DNA from: Emmonsiellopsis sp. PD_33
Lineage: Eukaryota; Ascomycota; Eurotiomycetes; Onygenales; Ajellomycetaceae
NCBI GenBank assembly: GCA_032988165.1
Contig: JANTQF010000420.1
Coordinates: forward strand, 1-27,671
Length of the DNA stretch: 27,671 bases
Direction: 5' to 3'
The notes beneath the pieces were generated by a model. It searched no databases and was not told the origin of the DNA. It saw only the letters and a list, made by a program, of their open reading frames with translations. Below, piece by piece: positions 1-9,800 of the stretch; the first letter of the stretch is position 1, and every line of letters begins with the position of its first letter. The translations under genes were made by a program, and so were the position numbers.

Positions 1-93
1 ATATACGTCAACACATGAAACCAAAAACGAATGAAATCTTGCTCGCAAAACAACAATTATTTCCAGCCATATACAGTTTGTCGGTTAACGTCG
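1..93. other. CpG-normal flank
   Basis: Six CG dinucleotides occur in this short stretch (at 6, 28, 44, 82, 89 and 92), about what unmutated DNA of this composition would hold or more. Immediately after, CG disappears for almost the whole window. I read this as the edge of DNA that escaped the CpG-targeted decay seen in the rest. No coding region is recognised in it. Confidence 0.6.
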
Positions 94-339
94 AAGTCAT
101 AAGGAAAAGTACAGCAAAAATATAACACTCAGCTGTATGATAGGCTCTGTAGATCTTAGTTGACTCCTAATGGGCCTTTACAAGTATAAGATGTCTGAGC
201 TCTGAAGGGCACCACAGCAAAAGGACTTAACCTCTGAGGATGTATCTGTATCCCAATGAGCCTGACCTCCCATGCCAAGAAAGTAGAGGGGGTAAGTACA
301 TGGGGATGAGGTGATTATAGTGCTACAGCTGTAAGAGAA

Positions 340-545
340 TTGCAGGAATAATAGGAGCTTTCATAGATGAGTACTACTACTTCACAGAAAATTTTCACTA
401 CTAGTTACAGAAAAAGGAGACATGGTACTGCAAGATTGAGGTCCAAACCTGCACAGGCAGATCAGAGAGTAGGAAGTAGGACATTATGATTACCAGCAGA
501 GCTAGCTGACTAGCATTCTGAGTATTTACAGTTAAAGTATTAGTT
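340..545 (+). repeat. Degenerate direct repeat, copy A (copy B about 3475-3640)
   Basis: The two stretches share ordered blocks in the same orientation: gagctttca, then acttcacagaaaa-like, ttcactactagtt-like, cagaaaaagga-like, and later gagtatta and agtattatctaatagg-like blocks. Differences are mostly transitions plus small indels. This suggests two copies of an old element about 3.1 kb apart. Limits are approximate because the alignment was made by eye. Confidence 0.5.
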
Positions 546-605
546 AGTAGGGAAAAGAAATAAGCTTGTAGCATCTTAATATTTACATGTATAGTATACT
601 GTGGT

Positions 606-668
606 TCATGGATTCAGAAATGCTCATAAAGATTGCAGTTCTTACAGATTACTATAACTATATGAAGA
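606..668 (+). repeat. Degenerate direct repeat, copy A (copy B about 1192-1252)
   Basis: The blocks aaatgctcataaagatt, cagttcttacagattacta (606-668) correspond to aaatactcataaaaatt and tagttcttgcagattacta (1192-1252). The copies are about 585 bases apart in the same orientation and differ mainly by transitions. No function is apparent. Confidence 0.5.
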
Positions 669-1345
669 TAATAAAGGTGTTTTCAGATATTTAGATTGAG
701 ATTCTTTGCAAAAGAAGATAGGCTAGGTAAGTATGATAATCACATACAGCCCCATCAATAAGATTCATCTGAATGGGATGAGCAGTAATGTGGGATGTAC
801 TAAAAGAATTTCAACTGAAATACTTAGCATGTAGGGAGAGTAAGGTAGCTTGCAGCCTCTATAAGTCTATCACAAGTATGAAGTTGATTCTGAGACTAGG
901 CAGCCTAATGTGAGGATTACATTGAAATACTCTTATATAGCTGATTGCCTATCTGCCCATCTATCCATCCATCTCTTATGTTGAAGTGGCCAAGCTGATG
1001 AAGCATACTACATACTTTAATATTATATTTCCTCTAATTCCAGTCAGCAGGAGAGAATACAGGAACAAATAACATTAAAAGAAGATAATATCATAAGTAT
1101 GAAGGTATGACTTCATACTATTCATAAGATTCATCTATCATACTGATCTTAATGGACATCTTCCATCATCAGATGCATGCATAGTGTGCTGCAGTCCATA
1201 AATTTGGAAATACTCATAAAAATTATAGTTCTTGCAGATTACTATGGCCTTGTAGGTTGCATTGAATGCAGGATGTTCTCTTTAAGTGTAGAGCTAATAT
1301 AAACATTCAACTAAGCTAAGATAAATACTGACTATTAAGTAGTTG

Positions 1346-1807
1346 ATGGTTCTCAGTACATTTAAATGCCTCCTTCAGCTGAAAGCTGAAAACCTACATG
1401 CAATAATATTAATACTTTTTACCTATACTATTCATATAGCAACTGTAAGAAGGGATATACTGCTAACTACTATGAGTTCATTCTTTCTTATCTTCATGGG
1501 GAGTAGAGTGTTCAATGAACAGGTTAGAGCTATTTTAAATAAGATAGTACTCATGAGTAATAGCAAACTCTTCATAAGTAAAGTCACAATGATCCATTTA
1601 ATCTTCAGCTGTTTCCAGATGATACTTATATTACTGGATTTATTACTTGAAGGGCTATATTCCTATCTGACTCTTAGGAGTAACATATTAACTGACTTTC
1701 AGGGGTTGCACAAACTGAGTATCTACTTTTTTAAAATAGTTGCCTTGCAGTATTTCCCACCACTAGTCATATCCCTCTGTATTTATAATACAGTCAGGTT
1801 TTATTAG
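1346..1807 (+). CDS. Unexplained open frame, 153 codons, possibly chance
   Basis: This is the longest uninterrupted frame in a window where every recognisable gene is broken. An ATG at 1346 opens 153 codons ending in TAG. The product would be very rich in Leu, Ile, Phe and Ser, with hydrophobic stretches near residues 17-33, 82-102 and 130-148, so it would look like a small multi-spanning membrane protein. I recognise no family. AT-rich DNA readily encodes hydrophobic peptides by chance, codons show no bias I can see, and both flanks are featureless. I therefore think chance is more likely than a gene, but it is the only intact candidate of this size. Confidence 0.15.
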   Translation: MVLSTFKCLLQLKAENLHAIILILFTYTIHIATVRRDILLTTMSSFFLIFMGSRVFNEQVRAILNKIVLMSNSKLFISKVTMIHLIFSCFQMILILLDLLLEGLYSYLTLRSNILTDFQGLHKLSIYFFKIVALQYFPPLVISLCIYNTVRFY

Positions 1808-2189
1808 AATGCCTAGAGTTCTTAGTGTTGCCTTGACTTCTCTAGTGATGCAGCAAGATGAAAAAAAATGCCACCTACTAAAGACAGATTGGAGGATTAA
1901 GCATAAGTAGGGGTTTATAGTACTTATAACTCAAGTCAGATGAAGAAAAGTCAACCTGGAATGATAATGCAAAAGTTTAGAATACATTTAAGAAAAGCTT
2001 GCTTGAATTACTGTGATGATGTTTTTCTAATCCAGTTTCAATTATTATGAGCACTAGATTATTAACCACTAAAAGTTCAGAGTTATAGACTTTATTATTC
2101 AGCTATCTGATGTATCCAACTAGAACTCAATATAATATCTCTAAAGATACTACTAGTAGTATTAGCATGATTTCTTCCCTCTAATATGA

Positions 2190-2425
2190 CTTCACAGGTT
2201 GCAAGCATGCCAGCATCTGTCTCACCATTTTAAGAGCCAGATGATGGGAGGACCCCTCTGCATCATGCAGCACTGGAAGGCCAGCATGATACTGTAAAGC
2301 AACTTCTCAACTAAAGAGCTAATCTTATAGCAATAGATATTAATAAATGAACATTATTACATCTTGCTGCCAAATGAATGCATCATGCCTGCATTGAACC
2401 TCTGATAGTTTCAAATACAGAGCAA
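2190..2425 (+). pseudogene. Ankyrin-repeat protein remnant
   Basis: From about 2240 the plus strand reads DDGRTPLHHAALEGQ followed by HDTVKQLL, a stop, RANLIAIDINK, a stop, TLLHLAAK, a stop and CIEPLIV. This is the ankyrin signature: G-x-TPLH-x-AA, a leucine-rich second helix, then the next repeat with TxLHLAA. It covers about one and a half to two 33-residue repeats. Upstream codons from an ATG near 2192 are also open apart from one stop. Ankyrin repeats are protein-binding scaffolds and are common in fungal accessory proteins. Both flanks are unrecognisable, so the parent protein cannot be named. Three in-frame stops within 60 codons show that it is dead. Confidence 0.75.
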
Positions 2426-2682
2426 GGCTAGACATACAGTTCATGAGCTACATGATTTCTACCTCATCACTGATCTAGAAATGCCCATCAACCAGTTCTC
2501 TCCTGCATTCATCCAGGGTATGTCTTCAGAGTAGCTGAATAAGATCATAGAAAAGAATATCTTATGAGGTTACTATCTATCAGATTCATTCTAATTAGCT
2601 TCATTAAGATCAAGACTAGAGAAAGAAAAGAGTTCTTCTTTTCATGCAGAATAACTAACATACCTTTCTTAGATGATTTTGA

Positions 2683-2835
2683 GAGTTTATAGTCTTTAGA
2701 ATATCAATGATCCAGCTAATAATCTACCACATAGAGTTTGTGGTCTTTAGAATATCAATGATTCAGTCAATGATCTATCATATAGAGTTTGTGGTCTTTA
2801 GAATATCAATGATCCAGTCAATGATCTACCATATA
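2683..2835 (+). repeat. Three tandem 51-bp units
   Basis: Units start at 2683, 2734 and 2785, each exactly 51 bases. Units 2 and 3 differ at about two positions and unit 1 at several more. Fifty-one is divisible by three, and one plus-strand frame is open through all three units as a 17-residue repeat beginning EFVVFRISMIQ. The frame stops just upstream, so a coding role is unproven. Confidence 0.85.
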
Positions 2836-4200
2836 ATAGTTAGATCTAGGATAGGAGGAAAAGAGGAATAATCTGTAATATAAAACAGGTAGAAATATAT
2901 AGACAAAATATAATAAAAATTTAAAAGGAGAAATACATATCAAGGCAAGCCTGTCCCATACTGCCTGGCAGGCTGTATCATATATATCTCCTTGTATATG
3001 CTTAACACCTCTCTGGTGTGTCATGTGGGTGCCAAGAAAGCAAAGGAATAGAAATATCCATCTAATGTGTATATAGAGGCTGTTGATTGTATAGTAGGGC
3101 ACAGCCTGATAAATCTACCTATTGTTGATTTCTATTTTCTAATGTGATATTCTTTTCACAGGAAGAAGAGGGGGTATATATAAATATAAGAGGGCACAGA
3201 TGACTGTAGGTTGGGTGCATTTTTAATTAGAGAGGAGGTTGTAGCCCTAAAAGCACTCCTTGATTGTATATGCAGTAGCACCTTGGAGCAGATGTCATAT
3301 ACTTACTAGTTGTGTATTAGAAGGTATTCCTCACAGAAAAAATATGGAGTATATAAATACAAAAAGGGTTAGCAGCCTATGTATAACTGCAGGAGGAGTT
3401 GAAAGATGTAACTAATAAGAAAGAAGAGAGTCAGTATTGAGGAGACATTTTATTACTACTATTACTTGGGATATATGGGAATGATGAGAGCTTTCACAGG
3501 TAGTTAGTCAGCACAACTTCACAAGAAATATTCATCACTAATTCCAGAGAAAGAGGGATAGATGAAGATGATAATGGGCTGATCAACTTTTTATGAGTAT
3601 TAATAGGCAGAGTATTATCTAATAGGAAAAATGTGCTGAATAATATCAACATCAGCTTCCATGACTCATCTTTTAGGGTACTGCAAGTAGAATGGATGTT
3701 TCACTATTATGCAGTTTATTTATGTTTATTCACATAAAATGGAGGATGATATGGTAGCTCAATGAGCAGAGCAAAGAGGAGAGTAGAGGGGGAAGTATTT
3801 ATATTCAATAATGACAATCAGGATTGCTCCCAGTAAGGCCTGCAGGGTTCACAGATGACACTCTTAAGACCCTGCAATTATCTATTATTCTATATGCTAG
3901 TAGAAGGCAGTAAATTCACTTTTAATGAAAGGAAATCAGGCACAGGCTTTCATCTTAGATTTAATTGCACAGCAATAAAAATATGAACCAGTTCATTTGC
4001 CAGCAGGCAACAAAGAAATATGCAGTCAAGATGTCAATGACTTATTTCTTTATACTCTGTAAATTAAATACAGGAATGGCTGGCTGAAAGAAAGGGGATT
4101 TTGACATTAAAACTGCAGTTGTAGATGCAGAACACTTTGTCCTCCTCTGAAAACCATGCATCACTTTTTAACTACTTCTTGACAACTTGTTGAACCCCTA
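2836..4200. other. AT-rich CpG-depleted DNA without recognised gene
   Basis: No frame can be assigned on either strand. It holds copy B of the degenerate repeat of 340-545 (about 3475-3640). Otherwise it is decayed, low-information sequence. Confidence 0.5.
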
Positions 4201-4212
4201 CCTGATCTTTTG

Positions 4213-4640
4213 ACTCTGGGAGATCAAAAGACAAGAGACATTAGAAGAATAGGGTGCCACAGTCACTAGGGATTACATTGCAGAGATAGGATGAGTAGGT
4301 CTGGGGAATGCTGTGTTAAATTGTCACCAATTAGGGCTCAAATGGATAATCTCCATAATAGGGGAGATAAAGGAGAATGATGACACACAGGAAGATAGTG
4401 TCCACAATGGGAAAGGATCTCTTTTCTTGAAGGAGTGGAAATTCAAATCAAGTGCAATTTAATCATCACCAATCAAGAACAATCAAAATGCATGCAACAA
4501 ATCAGGTCCCTACACATCAAGGCTAAAAAATGCAGTGTGATGACCAACAGAAATGAGATAGCCAATGAATAACTAGATGACAGGCTCATACTATTTAAAT
4601 TAGAGTAGTTTTGGACAGTGTGATAGTAGAGACAGTGTGA
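4213..4640 (+). pseudogene. Possible decayed coding segment, unknown
   Basis: The plus strand has fairly long frames broken by isolated stops with protein-like composition. From about 4213 one frame reads ETLEE, a stop, GATVTRDYIAEIG, a stop, and then about 50 open charged residues. A second frame, from about 4475, reads SVMTNRNEIANE, a stop, LDDRLILFKLE and a stop. The charged, non-repetitive character suggests a former coding region with a frameshift near 4460. I recognise no family and the call rests only on composition. Confidence 0.3.
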
Positions 4641-4699
4641 TGGTAGCACAGAGCAGCCCAAACATCCAGCAAGATCTCATAAGTTGATAGCAACAGTCC

Positions 4700-5700
4700 A
4701 AATATTTCCCCTCTTAAGTATTTTCTGGTAATTGGCAGAGGATTGGATGAAGTCATAGGGCCTCCAGCCATGAAAAGTGGGGTAGTTAAACTAAAGCTTC
4801 TTGGCTGATGAGTTGTTGTTTAATAAAAATAGCACAAATTCTGAAAGAAATCACAGATTTTAGGGGGAGAGCAGACTGAGCTGAATAGACAGGAGGCAAA
4901 GGGCCACTGCTGATTGGAGGAGGGGGGGAAGTTGCTATTCTTAAAATAGGTACTTCATATATTCTTTTAATACTTGACAAAGTTAGTGATAGAGACAGAC
5001 TGTCAAATAGAAATGTGAAAATCTGCAATTTGGGAAGCACATGGGCCAAGAACAAGAAGACATCACATTAGGTTAGTAGAGTAGGGCTGTATAGGGCTGG
5101 CACAACATCCAAGGATGTATCTCTAGTTTTTTTACATGGCTTAAATCAGTAATCTCTAGTAAATAGTGGTGGATTTTAACTAGGATAACATGCTTTTTTT
5201 TTTGGGGATAATAGATATATTTAAACTGTTTGTAGATGTACATCATGCAAACTAACTTTTTAAGCTTGGGGAAAAGCACAGAGGGATTTTTTTTTTGTGA
5301 AGAGATAAAGAGAAAATAGGCAGATGTAATCATGATATTAATGGAAGATACATAAATAAGAAAAAATGGGAGACAAAATAGGCACTGAGATAGATAAAAT
5401 CAGAGACTGAGGGGATTAAGGACTGAAAATAAGTCATTAATGTTAATTAGAAAGAGGCATTGAGGATAAAAAAGAGCAAATAAAAAGAAAACAGATTATG
5501 GCCACCCACTAGGTAGATTGATACCAGCACACAGAATAAGAAATATTTAATAATAAACTAGAAGTATAAGGATGAATAAGCATCATAAAAAAGAAAAGAA
5601 GAGTGAGAGGTAAAAAACCCCAGAAATAAAGAAATAAAGGCATAAAAGATTTAAATTCATATGGATTATCTACTTCATCATAGTGAGGTAGACCTGGCAC
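4700..5700. other. Purine-rich plus strand, no recognised gene
   Basis: The plus strand is rich in A and G with several homopolymer runs (for example T9 near 5193 and T9 near 5287). Short minus-strand frames have the Leu/Ser/Phe-rich look of chance translations. I see no family signature. It follows the 3' end of the minus-strand gene at 5714-6430 and may be its trailer. Confidence 0.4.
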
Positions 5701-5713
5701 AGAATATACATTA

Positions 5714-6430
5714 TTAGCCTATGGGTTGGAGGTTGTGTTCATTGAGTTCATAAAACTCACAGTAGCACACCAATGCTGACAGGTGGGCATTAGCATTAAT
5801 AAGGAAGACCTGTATGACCAGATCAAGAGCATGATATAATGCTTGATGGGTTATCTTGACTGTGAGTCTGCAGCTGTGGAGAACTGCTTGAATTATTGGC
5901 TTAGCATGTTGCACTGAAGGCACCCAGAGTTAGGGAGGTTATTCAAGTGGATGGGCAGGGTGGTCAACAAGAGGATTATGTTGATAGTAATGTGGTATGT
6001 CATTGAGTAACTATGGGGAGAGCAGTTTGAACTTGATATGGATGGAGGACAGGAAGAGTGGTTCAGACTTGATATGAATGGAGGGCAGGGAGAGCAGTTT
6101 AGACTTAACATGAACAGAAGAGATAGAAATGAGTTCAGATTTAACCCAGATTGATCCTGATGAGAGTGACTCAGTTTTGAACTGGATAGAGGATGTTGAG
6201 AGAGGTTCTGACTTAATTTGTGCAGGAGGAGATGACATTGTAAAGTTGGATTTAATTGGAGGGAGGTCTAAACTAGATTTGATTGGAGATATGGTGGACA
6301 GGTAATGAATATGAGATATCATGGGAGGTATGAACTCAGAGGTAGCTATTTAAACTTGGATTTGGTAGGCTAAGTCAGGGTTAAGGCTTGTTGGAGTGAT
6401 GATATTAGGATATAAGTAAGGAATGTAGTA
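5714..6430 (-). pseudogene. Decayed protein with 12-residue psi-K-x-E repeats
   Basis: One minus-strand frame runs from about 6430 to tandem stops near 5711, broken by only about five stops and with no visible frameshift downstream of 6322. The N-terminal part (about 6420-6225) is Pro/Ser/Ile-rich. Residues encoded at 6220-6014 form a regular 12-residue repeat of the type KSEPLSTSSIQF. The C-terminal part (about 5925-5714) is non-repetitive and helix-like, with hydrophobic and His/Cys residues (for example LTVKITHQALYHALDLVIQV). I recognise no family. The repeated psi-K-x-E core fits the SUMO acceptor consensus, but function is inference only. A pyrimidine-rich leader (on this strand) lies upstream. 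It is downstream of, and co-oriented with, the helicase pseudogene, so it could belong to the same mobile unit. Confidence 0.5.
6014..6220 (-). repeat. 36-bp (12-codon) tandem repeat encoding psi-K-x-E
   Basis: Lysine codons recur at a strict spacing of 12 residues (six in a row, the first at 6212-6214). Their contexts are IKSE, FKTE, VKSE, VKSK, IKSE and IKFK. The third and sixth place of Lys instead of Glu fits a single G-to-A change (GAG to AAG), so the ancestral units probably all carried a hydrophobic-K-x-E core. The remaining residues are mainly Ser, Leu, Pro and Ile. Confidence 0.75.
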
Positions 6431-6439
6431 AGACTGTAG

Positions 6440-6520
6440 TAAAGAAGTTAAGGAAAGAAGAGAGAAGAAAGAGAAAAGAGAAAAGTAAAAATAGAAAGTA
6501 AGTAAATATGGTTGTATTAG
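6440..6520 (-). promoter_or_regulatory. Polypyrimidine tract upstream of the repeat protein
   Basis: On the minus strand this is an almost pure C/T run (the plus strand reads aaggaaagaagagagaagaa and similar). Pyrimidine-rich stretches are common just upstream of start sites in filamentous fungi. Its placement before the frame at 5714-6430 suggests a former core promoter or leader. It could equally be simple-sequence DNA. Confidence 0.3.
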
Positions 6521-6869
6521 TAGTGTTATTCAAAAAACAGTGAATATTTCATCATGCAGTATAGTTTGTAAGATGGTGCACTTAACTCAGTGGCTATTTA
6601 GCCCATGCCACATGAGTTGATTGATTGAGGTAAAGATGAAGGTAAAGATTGAGTATAAAGAGTAATGGGAAAACATAGAGAAGCAAGAAGAGATTAAAAT
6701 AGTATTAGAATAGATATAATAGAGGAGGCAACACATAGTATGAAGGTAGGCATTAATATATGAAACAAAGTAAAAAAGAGAAAACAGAAAGAAGAAAAAA
6801 TTAAGTAGAATCCCTCCTGAAATGAAGGATGTAGCATATATGATAGAAGATATGAATCAGAGTATTATA

Positions 6870-9800
6870 GCAGGAGGTTAGGTCTTTACATAAAGAGTTA
6901 TCTTAGCATGATGCTGCCAGGAAATAGCACAATTCTTGGAATACTTGGGTAGAAGTGGAGTAGTGGGTGAGTCTATTAAAGAGAAATTAATACTATTCAA
7001 TTTCATGGGCTGCAAATATAACCTTGACAACAACAAGATCAAGGTCACAGGTAGAAGACAAAATGAAGCCTGGTGCATGAAAGTTTGTAATTAGCAAAAA
7101 GTAATTATAATGCACCTTAGTAGCATGGGGAATATCATGCAGCTCTCTAATCTTGCTGGTCAAGTATGCAAGCTACCTTTCTTTATATTTGATATGTAGA
7201 TGGTGCTGTGGACAATTATCAGGTTTGTGGGTGGAATCCTGGAAAGTTAAAATACAGATTATATAATGTCTAATAAAGTCTTGAGTAAGGGAAGCATAGT
7301 TAAGATTAGCAATTGATTGGATAGAAGGAGGAGCTTGTAATAGCTACTGATAAGAGGAAGAGAGGTAGAAAGTGAGGGTGGATGTCTATCTAGAAGATAG
7401 TATGTTTTAATGAGCCTTGAGATCACAGACACTACATAGCTCAGAACCAGGAAAACAGGATGTTGCTTCACCATTAAGATATTCTGAGATTATGGCATTA
7501 AGGCATCTATTGGGGTTGATATAGTCAGAAAAGGTGGTATTTAGATGATTGTTACTGATTTTTCACTGACTACCAGAAGTTACTATGATGAGAGAGAGAC
7601 TCAGAGTTCCATCATGACTACTATAAGTAGCATTTTGGACTAGCTGGATCAGCAAATATGCACCATAATTGATGACAACCCCAACATTGGGGATATCAAA
7701 ACTGGTGCCTAAATCAGAGGTGGTAATAATGGCCTAAATCCTCCCCTGGATTAGTGATCTAAGTATATCCTCTTTTTTCTTAGATGAAAGAATCTAGGAG
7801 TTGTAATTAGAGAGTTTCAAATATTCACTGATTGCTATAGAATCATCTACAGACTTGACATAGATTAAGACAATTCTGTTTACTGGGGCAGTGGTAATAA
7901 TATAATAAAGCAGGGAGATAATATGATCATTCTGTCTTATAGTCACAACCCTTTTAATATTAGGGTTAATTGAAGGGCTCTGAATTTCAGTAAAGGAATA
8001 GAACTGGCAGCTAATGTTATTAATCACATCAGTAATCATAGTTAGTAGCAGAGTACTAAATATGATGATAATCAGGACATTGAGAGTATCTATCCAGCCA
8101 AGTTTTTTGAATATGGATCTATAGGAAAGCTCAGTCTGAACAGTATGAACTTCATCAAAGATGATTCAATAGAGAAGTTTCTGATAGGCAAATAACTTGA
8201 TAAAGTCTTAAAAGTATGATGACTGTGCTGCTTCTAGAGTAATAAATATGAGGTATTTTGCAGTTTTCATTTTATTATTTCAGTAAGCACTCTGAAGACT
8301 AGTAACTTGACATCAAAACTTTAGATCTGAGCAAAGGGACACATAGGGAACAACAATCAATGTAAAACCATTCTGATCAAGGTATGCCAGTATAATAAGT
8401 AATAAAGTCTTACTAGAGGTAGGTAGCATGACAACCAACAAATCATTTCTAGTAGTAATTATTGTAAGGATAGCACAACATTGTTCATCACTGCACTAGG
8501 TAGCACTGTTATTTTGAAGGACTAGTTGAAGGATGGAAAGAAGTTATTGCTGAGTCTGATGTATGAACTTGTTACTAGAAGAGCATGTAGAGATCTCAGT
8601 AGAAGTACTCATAGAAAAATCAGGGCTATTAGAAGTATCAGAGCTGTAACTTAAAGAGATATCTATAGAATTATCTTGATTGTCATCAAGATTGCTGGCA
8701 TAATCATCTTCATCCTCATTTGAAAGGCTGTAGGCAAGATTGCCAGCATAAACATATTAATCCTCATTTAGAAGGCCATAGGTGAGATTACTGATGTAAC
8801 CATCTCCATGCTTATTTATAAGACTATTAGTGAGAGTATCATAGTTATCATCTGAAAGTTTACCACTGGAGGGATGAGAGGAACTGATCAGACCAGCACA
8901 TAATCTCTTTGCTGGATTTGGAAGCAATAAGATGGAATACTGATGTTTAATAGGAATGATAGCAGCTGAGATTGGTAAATATAAATGAGACAAATTATTA
9001 TGAATCAAGGCAAATGGATTTGCTGAAGATAGTTGATTTTGAGTCTCAAGATTAAGGTCAATAAGTTGATGTCATATCTTTAAAACATGAAGAAAGGTCT
9101 GGAGGCTTTCATTGGTGACTTAAACAAGTGATTGAGGGGTGAGAGCATAATAGTATTGATTAGTCTCCTCAGAATAGCCTGCCTGCAGGATAGTAGTGCT
9201 AGTAATTTCTTTGTAATGTTTATTAAGTATAGGATTAATGATAAAGGCATATTAGAAGGTAATAACAATATAGCACCATGAACTAATACTTATCTTAGAA
9301 CTGAGCTTAGATTTAGTCAGACAAGCCATGTGATCTGATACCTGTTCAGATGTGAACTTCTTACTAATGGAAGATATGAAGAATTGAGAAACCCTTATCA
9401 CAGAGAACTTGCACTTGACATGTATAATACACATAAGGGGGTATATTTTAGCAATGTAAGCTAACACAGCCTGATCAAGAAGCTCTGAGAGATAGTAAGA
9501 AATGATCATAGGGTGATCTGTCATTACTTTATTTTTATTGTATTAACCTAGAATCAGGAGATGATCCAATATGATGAGGATATTCTGTATGATTATAATA
9601 TTATTAGAGAGTTTAAGTGATATGAGCTTAGTTCCCCTCATTGGTGACTCAGAGACCATAATGAAGAGAACAGCTAAGTTGAAAAAAAACTAGTTAACCT
9701 GTTGGAGGTACTTTTTCATGCAATTAGAGTAAAATGTATGATCTTTACCCTCAAATATAATAATTGAGTTATTAGCTGAGAATAATCTGTGTAAAAGTCT

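Larger units (their letters stand above)
94..2189. other. AT-rich CpG-depleted DNA without recognised gene
   Basis: About 2.1 kb with no reading frame I can assign to a family. It contains degenerate internal repeats and one uninterrupted but unexplained frame at 1346-1807 (listed separately). The lack of CG and excess of TG/CA suggest old repetitive DNA decayed beyond recognition. Confidence 0.5.

Noticed and set aside
2818..3102. Minus-strand 94-codon frame
   Set aside because: Overlaps the 51-bp repeat and is Tyr/Phe/Leu-rich in AT-rich DNA; a short protein-like stretch (THQRGVKHIQGDIYD) was not enough to call a gene.
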